Assembly: GCA_034440615.1 (NCBI GenBank)
Contig: JAOTOM010004874.1
Coordinates: 434,001-498,000, forward strand
DNA from: Ashinkailepas kermadecensis
Taxonomy: Eukaryota; Arthropoda; Thecostraca; Neolepadidae
Direction: 5' to 3'
DNA length: 64,000 nucleotides
Below, in pieces: positions 28,627 through 39,800 of this stretch. Every line of letters starts with the position of its first letter. The stretch's first letter is position 1. A program made the translations under genes and the position numbers. Below the pieces are notes generated by a model. That model was not told the DNA's origin, made no database searches, and was given only the letters and a program-made list of their open reading frames with translations.

Positions 28627-28640
28627 AGAGCATCGTCCCT

Positions 28641-29640
28641 TTTCTACCCGAAGCGTAGGTCACGAACCAGTATCTCCTCTTGAACCTGGTCCACTTTCTA
28701 GCTTTATTCCTGAATGTAAGTGATTGTATCCGTGGTGCACCTCATGAAGACCTAACTGGCTGTGATTTTTTGGCCAGCTGCCTGGGCCCGACACTTGTGA
28801 CATATATTTCCCTCTATCTTGAATAGGACTGAGTCGTAATATAGGACTGAGTCGTAATACCAGCGATCACGTGAAACAAGTGTTCCGGTGGATGCAATGC
28901 TTGACAAATGGGCTCGTCCTTTTCGTTAACGCCCACGTTTTGAAATTGGTGACCCATGTCTGAATAACGTCTCCATTTCTGAAAATCAATAGCCGTACAG
29001 TCATAGTCCTTGTCATTTACCTCTGCTCCGGAGAACTAATGATGTGCGATAGATATACATTATGCGCCCATGTTGGTGGAGAATGTAGTATTGCAGGTTT
29101 TTCAGCCGCAACACCAATTTCTGTTGTGGAAGTACCACCTCCCGTCCAGCTTACATTTTATTTCTCACTTGACAACGACATCTACCCTTCAGTTTCGTTC
29201 AAAAGGCTTAGTGTGCAACATCAGCTTTGGTGACAATTTTCCCACTCGTATCAGACATTTCACTCGTATTAATTCAATCTCGACGGAAGTGCACGCACTT
29301 CAGCAATGCATGCAACCAATTGAGGCAATTCGGTGTAGTGCATTCAAGTAAGACATATTTGCACCGTGTTCGCAGGGAAGCCGAACTTTGGCAACCATGC
29401 GACCAACTCCAACACACAACTTGAAAGCGAGTGAGCTGCTATTCGATTGGTTGCACCACTACATCAATACACTACTCAACGTTGAATGCGGTGTGCAAAT
29501 CACAAAGGTGATTGCACTATGCCGAAATTGCAAAATCAATTAGTAGTAAAATGTGTGCACTTTCCAACAAAGAGTCAAAAATGTGCGCAGCTCCTGTAGA
29601 CACCCAGAACATCAACATTAAACAAATATCGCGCGCAGAG
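28641..29640. other. Region between the CR1 LINE and the 30-bp array
   Basis: No gene. A minus-strand AATAAA (rc of tttatt near 29158) is the nearest poly(A) signal I could see downstream of the E78 stop, about 1.5 kb away; use is unproven. Confidence 0.35.
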
Positions 29641-29643
29641 CTT

Positions 29644-29990
29644 ATATGAGACCTGCGCATGTGTCGCAATGTAGCACCACTAAGGCTACATGTGTCGCAA
29701 AATAACACCATTGAGACTGCATGTGTTGCAAGGCAACACCATTAATACCACATGTGTCGCAATGTAGCACGACTAAGGCTGCATGTGTCGCAAGATAACA
29801 CCATTGAAGCTGTGTGTCGCAAGTTAACACCATTGATACTGCATTTGTCGCAATGTAGCACCACTAAGACTGTATGTGTCGCAAGATAACATCATTGGGG
29901 ATACATATGTCGTAAGGTAACACCGTTAATACTGCATGTGTCGCAATGTAGCACAATTGAGGCTACATGTGTCGCAATGTATCACCACTG
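29644..29990 (+). repeat. About 30-bp minisatellite downstream of E78
   Basis: Roughly eleven diverged units of catgtgtcgcaatgtagcac plus cactaagact. Confidence 0.9.
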
Positions 29991-30194
29991 AGGATGCTCC
30001 GACTACTCCGTGGACCCCAATTCGCATCTGGTGGGGATAGCGACTTTACTGACTGGTTCAGGAAACATGATGTACATTCGTGTATGCTAAATGGCTTGTT
30101 AGAAACAGCGGGGAAAATGAGCATCACTCCATGTTATGCTAAAGTGACGCATAGTAACTACAAGCAGTATCTGGGAACTTCAATTATTCCGACA

Positions 30195-30345
30195 CCTGAC
30201 CTGGCGGGTGCAAGAGAGCTAATTAGACCAGCCAGTGGCGGGAATCCCTGGCGGGTGTAAGAGCGTTGAACAGGCCAGCCAGTGGCGTGAATCCCTGGCG
30301 GGTGTAAGAGCGCTAAACAGGCCAGCCAGTGACGGGAATCGATCC
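30195..30345 (+). repeat. Short tandem array, ccagccagtggcgggaatcc units
   Basis: Three units with ggcgggtgtaagagc. In the 3' flank of E78. Confidence 0.8.
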
Positions 30346-30478
30346 CGTCCTCATGTGGTGGCCGGATATTAGAGGTGGCAGGAGGGTAGTGTGGTGGCAC
30401 TGCGACTAGTTCTTCGCGTGCTTGTCGGCCGGCTGTTGTCCTGGGCATCTCACCTGGCCGGCTGCTATCTGTCTGTTG

Positions 30479-30672
30479 CTGCGGCATGCTCACCGTCGCC
30501 GGCTGCTGTCCTGCGGCATGCTCACCCTCTTGTCTGGGCTGCTCACCGTCGCCGTCTATCCTGCGGCATGCTCATCGTCGGCCGGCTGTTAGTCCTGCGG
30601 CATGCTCACCGTCGGCCGGCTGCTAGTCCTGCGGCATGCTCACCCTCTGCCGGCTGCTAGTCCTGCGGCATG
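30479..30672 (-). repeat. 34-bp tandem array seeded by the E78 stop codon region
   Basis: The motif ctgcggcatg recurs at 30561, 30595, 30629 and 30663, exactly 34 bp apart, with diverged copies near 30481 and 30512. The copy at 30663 is the rc of the last E78 codons (M-P-Q) and the neighbouring ctag is the rc of the stop. Each upstream copy therefore repeats the end of the reading frame in the 3' UTR. Confidence 0.85.
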
Positions 30673-30857
30673 TCGCCCGGCTCGTGGCGCGGTACGTCGA
30701 AGATCTCGGCGAAGAGCGCCGGCAGCTGCAGCTGGCTCCAGTGGCTGCGGTACCAGGCCAGCTGCTCGCCGTGTCGCCGACCCAGCGCGGCCAGCTCAGG
30801 CAGCTTCAGCAGCAGCGAGTTGTAGATGTTTTGCTCCGACACGTGGTTCCTGGCCAG
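30657..30857 (-). CDS. E78: E78 terminal exon: LBD helices 10-12 and stop
   Basis: 201 nt: 66 codons and a TAG stop at 30657-30659. Acceptor gccggcag restores phase 0. It reads [20 protein letters not shown] then [20 protein letters not shown], the helix 10-11 dimerisation region, and [12 protein letters not shown], which contains the AF-2 helix 12 core (hydrophobic pairs around Glu). A short tail [10 protein letters not shown] ends the protein. The last four codons and stop lie inside the first unit of a 34-bp tandem array that continues into the 3' flank. Confidence 0.93.
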   Translation of the reverse strand: MARNHVSEQNIYNSLLLKLPELAALGRRHGEQLAWYRSHWSQLQLPALFAEIFDVPRHEPGDMPQD

Positions 30858-33800
30858 CTGCCGGCGCATCAGACCAGGCTACACGTTGGCTCAGGTGGGG
30901 TGGGGTCACATCAGGTGGGCTCACCTCGATTCATACTAGGCGAGATAGGGTCGGCTCAGGTCGAGGCGAGCCGGGTTAGATTAGGTCGTGCCAAATTGTA
31001 AAACAAACATATGCTGCAAATACTCCGCATTTCTGGACGCACAATGGGTACAATTTACACTTGTGCTGCAACCAAACCAAAATCTACATTTTGGGCAACC
31101 TAATGCCAATGTATTGGTCAGATTCAAGGGATCAAGCAACGGAAGGAGGGAGGGAGGAACTGGGCGTGTTGCATCAGACATATTTATGTGATAATTCACT
31201 CATGAGGCATAGAAAGAGGATATTAAGTCACCCTCATGTCCCATCTTTTATTGGTGAAGATTATCTTGGAAAACATCTTTTGAAATAGATGTGTAATTGT
31301 TTTTTTTTCAATTTGTGTTGAACATTTTAATCTGCCTTTATTATAATAATCACATAAATGTATTGTATTCACTTGCTGGGACGACTTAAAGTCATATAAT
31401 AGAAGGAATGATAGCAGTGTATTTCGCAATGACAATTAGCAGAATATATTTCATATGTCACTTTCGTACAGTAGCGCAACCAGGGGGCAGGGGCCATGGC
31501 CCCCTAAATTTTTGGGCCCGCTTCGCGGGCCCCTGGCTCGGTGGGCCACCCTACTCAGAGCTCTGGCTAGGCCCGCGAAGCGGATCTGTGGCTCGAATCA
31601 GGGGCCCTTTGAACCAACTGAAAATCTGGGGGCCCGTTTTAAGGGGCCCGCTCTCCACCCTGGCCCCCGAACTGAAATCCTGGTTGCACTGCTTTCGCAC
31701 CAGTGAAACGATTCGCTTTATTCGTGATGTCGCTCACTTTAGAAATATCAGAAACCATCTGGGGAACATCGAACGTCTTCGTATTCCCGTACTCGTAATA
31801 ACCAGTCGCTTCTTTTCATTGGTTCTATCACGTAGGTACTCCGAATCTGTCCACCTGTGTAAGTGCTCCGACGTTCTCCACCTGTTGGTTGGTTATTTGG
31901 GCTTAAGGGCGCATCGACTGCGTTGGTCATACAGCGCCCATACGTTCTCCACCTGTGTAGGTAGTCTGAAACAGAGGCGTAGCCAAAGGGGCCTGGGGGT
32001 CTGTCCCTCCATCCCCCAAGCAGCCAAAAATCACTCGACCAAACAAGAAACTTTGGGATTTTCACCACGCACAATCAGAAATGTTCGGTGCGCTTCGTGC
32101 AAAGAAAGCTGTTTATTTCATGTCGTTTTTCTTGGTTGCTCCCCTTCAGAAAATCCTGGCTACGAATCTGGTCTGAAAACCTGTCCGCGTGCATAAGTGC
32201 TCTGAGCACTTGTCCTCCTGTGCAAGCATTGCGAAGATCTGGCCACACTTGCGTGTGACTCTGAGCTTTCCCACTTGAGTCAGTGCCCTGACGCTTCCCA
32301 CTTGTCGGCAATCTATCGCTCCCCACCTGTATCTTGAGCGCCTCGAGCAGCTTCTCGCGATTTGCGTCGATGTGCTTGTGATTTGAGACGCCGGCGCGAC
32401 CGGAGGTCATCAGTGCGACGGAGCAGAACAGCGCCACCTCGGTGTCGTTCAAGTTGAGCGCGTTCAGACCAGCAGTGAAGCTGAGCAGCGCCGTCGCCAT
32501 CTCACTCTGCGAAGGCCGTCAGCAGTCACAGATTGGCTGAGGTTAAGTCTGAGCTGGGTCACGGGTCTGATCAGACGCGAGGCCGGAGGTCAGACAGGTT
32601 AGATCACGGGTCAAATCAGGGATCAGGTCACAAGCTAAGCTAAACATCCAGTAACACGAGAGGGTGGTTGAAGTTTAAATCATATAATCCAATCCAGCCA
32701 GAATTTCTCGCCCGTTCTCGCCTCATGTGCGCAGACACACTCACTTCTATTTTCCCTACTTTTGCAACTTGCTTACTATTTTACTACATTTACCTTCTAT
32801 TTCCCGTCTACTTTCCGCTCGGATGCCACTCACGTTGAACATTGTCTCGATGTGGTGTCGGGTGATGTACTGGCCGTCGGAGAAGGTCACGGAGCCGTCG
32901 GTGGGGCTCACCAGGCGTGACGCGTGGGCCAGCCACACGTCGAAGAAGCTGGCCTTGATCAGTATCAACTGGTCGTCCTGGCCCAGCTCCAGGAAACCTG
33001 CCGACACAACGACGATACGGTGAGCGGCAGAAAAGCCGCCATCAGTGGAAGAATCGGCTGACGCGGCACGGCGAAGGCTGTCAGGTGCTGCAGCTGCAGG
33101 TGAGGTGGACAGAGGTTGGTGTGTTCACGACTCGGATGGCTTACTCTTTCCCGGAGGTCGTCGAAACTCCGTCGGATAAAGTGCAGTCACGTCGACGACA
33201 CCGATAACGCCGCAACACATTCTGGTACCGCTGCATCGTCGGTGCAAGCAGATTATGGATTGGAGAATACGACGAATTCATGATTATATTTAGGAAACTT
33301 AAGAGCACGTGGGCACCTGGATTCATTTGACGCCCAAAGACAGAGCTGGTGATCAGCCACAGGGAATCTGTGTCAAGGTCATATTGTGCATGGATTTGAC
33401 GATATTAGCAGTCTCCTGCATGCCAAATGGATGAATGAATGAATGCAAGGCAAGATGCGACCACATGCAACATTTCTTCCGGTGCTGCACCTGTGCACAG
33501 TATATCACACATACACAGTTGACATGCAATTGGTCAACTGACAGCGTAGCCGGTGGAGGTCTAGCGTCGTTATCGTTACCACGATTAGACGAATATCATG
33601 CGTGTCGCCTCGCCGGGGGACGGCGAGTGCTTCAGGAAATCCTAACATTAGGCAGAAGTCCCAGAAGAGAGACATACCAGCAGGAGGCCCACAAGTTCCG
33701 GAGCAACGTTTACTACTCATACGCACGTGTCTAGTGGATTTAGCGGATACTCCAGGCTAGAAGGAAGCTCCAATTATAATAGGATGTCTTACACAACTCA

Positions 33801-36800
33801 CCAGGAAATCTAAACACTTGAGCGAGCGACATGTGATATGTGCAACATGCTCGGTTCAATGGCACTTCAACTGCTTGATGTTCGCTAAATTTACATCAAG
33901 GAGTTATCTTGAAGTACAGTCGATCATTGGTGTCGTCGCATATTTTGGATAGAAGGGGGTGAGTGCTTTTAGGTTGATTCTTTCCATGCAACATCATAGT
34001 CGTAATGTCAAACTTCACGAGGATGTGCTACCCACTCCCTGCGGTGGCGATGTCATACACCCAATAAGTAGCAAGACTGCTTCGAGTAGCCTTGCCATCG
34101 AGTAGCAGTCTTGTCTAGTAACCCCACCTGGTATCCGTTTGGCAAACTCCACCACCCGCTGTATAGATGGCGTTAGTAGCGCCGCGAACGTCTGCCAGAT
34201 GACGACTCGGCGGTGGTCCGCTGCCTCGACGGTGGAGGTGGCGCCATCTGGGCGCCCGGCCGGTGGAGAGAAGTCCTGTTGGCGGCCAGAGACTGGTAGG
34301 AGGATGGTGGGTTTCACGACTATTCACAGGCCACATCAGCACTGATATCAGGTTGCAAACAACGGGCCACAGGTCACAGGTCACAGAAGCGGTCAGTAGC
34401 CTTCGACTGTTCATTGACAAAAGTGGTGAACTCATCACACATACAGTGACGCAGAAACGGTGCGCTCAGCTCACAAACGGCAGCATAAATGGTGCGCTCA
34501 GTTCACAGGAGATGGGTGAAATTACGCGATATTAAATATGTTCCTTGTTAGTTTTTGTCTGCTTGTCACTAATCATGGGGAAATACATGGGGTTAATTTC
34601 TTTCTGCGAAAATTCAAGCGACAACTTGAAGTCTGGGATATTGATGGAGATCATTCCAATTAATCGTACGAAACGGGGTTGATTCAGGCACCGGAAACTA
34701 TTAGAGTTTCGATAAATTTCACTCCATCTGTGAACATTGTCCTCTTACAATCTATGGTGTCCATCCATATCATACAATCGTGCTATTGATGAAATGTGTG
34801 CTTCATCTATTAATTACCCACGACTCAAGAGGAGCAGAGGCGGACACAGGAAGGAGAGAATGAGGACATACATCATGGATTACATATCACATTTAAATTT
34901 CTCATGCGTATTGCCACCGTGTTTGATATTGCCATGAATATATGCATAAACATGGATGGATATATGCATAAGCATGGACATCTGCTCATTAGCGAAGTTC
35001 GACGTAGGAGTGGGGGGGAAAAGTGGGATGAGATGATTCAACATCTCCACAAGACCATGAATTAAACATATAGTACCGACAGATCTTGTAGCTATGCAAG
35101 GTTCTCAATTCTACCTCTCCAGATTCGAGATGAAGCATAATCGTACACCAGAACTTTAATTCATAAAACACGTCTTCCATTTCAGACAAAGCAAGTGCAT
35201 CTGGGCAAACTTTGTTTGCCTTAAAATAGTTCTTAGCGAACGTGCTGAATAAGTATGGAGTAAACAAGAAATAAATGGGCGAGCGAAATATGCTGGGCTT
35301 TCTGTCACTAATTTCAATTGAATTACCATGACGGTGAGCATATGGTTATTTCTTCTCTTTCTTCCATACGTAGCTATCTCGTCCAGTTCCAAGTTAGTTT
35401 TGTGCGGTTCTGAAACGCCGCCAAGCGCGTTTTTTCCCAATAACCACCACGTTAACAGACGTTTGACGTTATTCTCAATCGTGGACTCCATTAGATCCAC
35501 TGGGATACCACCTCAGCTTAGTCGAGCTTGGCATAAAACATGCCCTGTTAAACAGATAAAAAATACGCACATATTGCGCTGCACTCGCGAAGTGCATGCA
35601 CGACACTCCTCTTCCAGCAACTCTTTTCTACGATTGAGCACATTTTTCCATGACAGCGCGAGGTTTCGACGGTCACCAAATGACCACTTACCGAGTCATG
35701 TGACTTCTTACTTATCACTCGATTTCAAGGTTCACTCATATTGCGTGCTCGGTACAGCTGATTCAGAGGTCAATGCACTAGGACAGGATAGTGCCTGTCT
35801 ACAACTCCAGAAATATCTATCAGTTTCACGTTTGCACAGGAATGTTGTGGACCTTCACAACACCACATGTCCGTGGTATAATATTGTTTTTTTTGCTGTT
35901 GTGCCAAAGTTGTATGCAATGCTTGCAGAAATAAACAGCTGATGCGAAAATATTTGTTGCTCATTTGTTGCTTAACGAATGTTCGAAAAAAGGTCCCAGC
36001 AGGTCCTCTTTGACTGCATCGCCACCAATTAGATAGTCCCACAAATAAATGAGCTTCAACGGGCACGCATATACACATTTTATTATTGAAGTAAGACTGG
36101 CAGTTATAATATTTTTTATAAGAAACTATTAATTTCTGATCTACACCCAGGAACCAAACTGTCGTCCCTGGATCCAGCCTAGTCATTGTGCCGCCGTCCC
36201 TGAGTCCATCCCCGGCTGCGGTACCGGCGTCCCCGGACTACCCAGGTTTTCGCGCCGGCGTCCCCGGCTATCCAGATTATCGCGTCAGCATCCTCTGGCT
36301 ACTCAGGCTATCGCGCCGGCGTCCCTGGACTACCCTGATTATCGCGACGGAGTCCACGAGCTATCCAGGCTATCGCGCCGACATCCCCGGCCCATGCTCG
36401 GCTGTCGCGGCGGCGTGCGCGCGCCCATATCCGGCTGCGAGGCACGCTCACATGGCGTCGAGCAGCGGCCGCGGGGCGGAACTGGCCGCGCTGGCGCCAC
36501 CGGACCGCGGCGTCACCGCGACTGGCCTACTTACAAGCGCCGCCGGCCTCCTGGTCAGCGACCGCGTCTTCTCCTCGGTGAAGGAGCAGTGGGCGTGGTG
36601 CGCCTGCGACACCGTCAGAATGACGTCATAGATGGCTAGCTGCTTGGTCTCCATGTCGCGCGACTGGTCGTCGTCGGAGCTCATGACGCGACCGTCCAGC
36701 TCGCAGCGCTCCCGGCTCCGCTTCGGCACGCGGCCGTACCTGACGGCTGCCCGGACAGGTGACGTCACTGGCGGCTGTGCGGGCAGCGTGACATCACCAA

Positions 36801-39800
36801 ACACCGCGGCGGCCGGACGCGGGTGGGCGGAGCAACGCAAGTGATGGATTGTGCGAAAGTACGCCGTTCAGCTTCGAATGCACTGGGCATGGCACCCGGT
36901 TGGAAGCGAACAGGCAATTCGCTGGCATTACTTCAACCTGTGAATCCGCTGCTGGGGGAACTGAACAATATCAAACGATCTTTACACCATTACGTTTATC
37001 CACTTTTCGTCATATCTTTACGTTCATGTTCTTTATGCTATCTATAATCTACATTTGGCTGCAGGGGGCGTAGTTCATTTCTTCTCGGGGGGGGGACAAC
37101 AGTAATTCATGGAGACTTCCTCAACCCTTTGGATTCTGCTTAAACTCGAGGGCCTCCCGGCATGTTTGGTTTGTAGGGTTTGTAGGGTCTAGGGATCTCT
37201 TGTTAAAACTGCTGACCGGAAGCCCTGCTAACCTTCCTGGTGTGTCTCCTGTCTGGTTTTTGTGGCTTTTCGTAAGCTCTATATGAGTCTCTTGTCGTGT
37301 GATATGCACCCTGACCTGCGGGCCCCAGACAACGTGATGAGACCTGCTGTCGAGTGCTTGAACTATTGGTGAGATCTACGGGCCTCCTGTCGACAATGAT
37401 GTGCCTTCCGATCGTGGACCTCCGGACAACATCACGATGATGCTGCTGGGTGTTGGGCAGTCTTTTGACATCCTAGCCTGTAGTCGACAGACATCATAAT
37501 AGGGCCTCTCGTCGGATGTTGGGTGGGGGGGGGGAGGGGGTCTTCGTGGGTTCTGAAGGTCATTTGTCAATACTAATTGGCACCCTGGTGTCCAGTCTTC
37601 GGGGACAATATTATGGAACGTCTGTCGGGCGTTGCCGCCTTCTCGTAGGCTCTAAGGTGTCTTGTCAACGCAATGTTTATGGGCCTCCTAGCCCGGGACC
37701 TCCGGACAACATGCTGACGTCTCTTGCCTAATGTTTGGTTTTCGTGACCTTTAGAGTCATCCTGCCAAAACCAAATGGGGCCTCATGGCCAGAGGCCTCC
37801 TGCTGGATACTGGGGCGTCTTCACGAGCTCTAGGGGCCTCCTGTCTATGCAAATTGCATGCTGACCTTGGGTCTTCAGAGAACATGATACACCTTCCTTT
37901 ATGTTCAGGGCCTACGGAAATGTCAGCGGAGAGAAAATATCTGGTACACCTTCTTTCACAAAAGAGGAGATTGGCTACCACCATATTTTCCCCCTTCCCC
38001 GGTGGCGCCGCCACTTTTTGTCCATAAACACGTCTTCTCAACAGGAAAATGACTTCAATTACGCTATTGCGGTAGAAGGAACTGTATACTTACAATCTCT
38101 GGACATGCCGACAGCCAAACATTTTTTAAATCTACAATATTGACATCTATTTCTATTTAACCTTATCACCAAGCATTTTCCTTCTCGTAAGCATCTGTAT
38201 TCGATTTGCTTCTGTATGCTCCTCCGGAAGAAGCCCTGGAAGAAATAAAATGGAACACATTAGGGACTTTCAATCATAGAACAATCATACCTACGAATAT
38301 TCACATTATTTTGGAAATCGTACACCATATGTCATGCAACACCACATCACACAAAGGAAAATGCGCGTCGGAAATTATTGCATATCATTCACCCCACCAA
38401 ACCATGCTGAGTTACATAGCATCTGACACTGGTTGAGACCTCTCTTCAGACTTGGAACCCACAACGTAGTTTGCATCTCTATTATCTACTCCCCGCCGTA
38501 AGCTTACTGTTCCAATTATCCGCCGATGATACCAAACATCACATGCATATAGGACGCATCTTAAATCACACCAGATCACGCCATTACCACATCGCACACC
38601 ACACCAAATCACACCGCCATGACATCAGACACAACACCAAGCCACACCATCATCATCATCATATCGCTACAACACACCACAACACCATTACCACATCACA
38701 CCGCCATGACCTCAGACACAACACCGTCATCATCATCATATCGTTGGAGCACATCACAACACAATCGACACATCACACACCACACCAGATCACATCACAT
38801 TACCACATCACACACCACACCACATCACACCGCCATGACCTCAGACACAACACTACACCACACCAGATCACATTACATTACCACATCACACACCACACCA
38901 CATCACGCCGCCATGACCTCAGACACAACACTACACCACACCAGCATCATCATATCGTTGCAACACACCACAACACCATCATCACATCACACGTCGTACC
39001 ATGCCACATTCCATTACCACATCACATTCCACGATGTCGAATAAACGTGCTTGCACCACAAGACGGTAATATTTTTTTTTGTGATCACAGCCTGGAACAG
39101 AGGCACAGCCAAGGATGTCCGCTGCCCCTCCCCCTTAGGAACCAAAAAGCATTGGATCAAGCAACAAATTTTGAGATTTTCATCACCCAAAATCAAGAAT
39201 TTTCGGTGCGTGAAGCGCTCTCTATTTCATGACATTTTGTTCTGGCCGGGCCCCTCCATAAACAAATCTTGGCTGCACCACTGGCTTGAACACAATACAA
39301 TCGAAGGTGGAAGGTAATGGCTTTCCTATCCCTGTGCTCTAGTTCTAGCCAATGAACTATTCTATACCAGTTAGGACGGGTTCCTTACAGTTACTGGCGG
39401 ACCTTGGGGGCGGGGCACGGATACAATGCTCCTCCGAAGGGAGATTTTGTCGAAGTTCTACACAAAAATGGCATTTTCTTGATTTTTTTTTTAAAATGTC
39501 ATACAGATATTGTTTTTAACGTACCCACCGAATGTTAACTGACGAGTTTTTCGGAATCCGACACAAACTTGAAATTCCCCCCACCAAAAAAAATTGGTCG
39601 AAAACCAGCCATCTGTATCCGACACTGTACACTATAACTACGGTAGTAAATTTGCATGCATGCTTACATGGTGAGCTACTTTAGAGCAAGCAAGCAAGTC
39701 TGCGAAAGAATACACAGAATATCTGATATTTCAGCGCGACAGCTTCTCATCATCATTTTCTGTTAGCATCTGTTTGCCTGTGTTTCTATGTCTGTCTGTA

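Larger units (their letters stand above)
26164..28640 (-). mobile_element. CR1-clade non-LTR retrotransposon, 5' truncated and inactivated
   Basis: Minus-strand remnant of the second ORF of a CR1-type LINE: end of the endonuclease domain (SDHNIVRF), a linker, reverse transcriptase (VPIFKKGERGKVENYRPVSL, YLDFSKAFDKVPH, GVPQGSVLGPLLF, FADDLK) and the C-terminal domain ending in a HWHQLPG motif. A frameshift near 27424-27440 and an in-frame stop at 27011-27013 break the frame. The 5' end is lost just above 28626, the usual result of incomplete reverse transcription. The 3' end carries four copies of an 8-bp unit (TTTATGTC on the minus strand, 26173-26204), the hallmark of CR1 tails. It lies downstream of E78 in the same orientation. 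Confidence 0.9.

Noticed and set aside
32756..33007. Reading the E78 LBD exons as separate short genes starting at their first methionines
   Set aside because: The methionines are internal or intronic; splice sites and phases join the segments into one protein.
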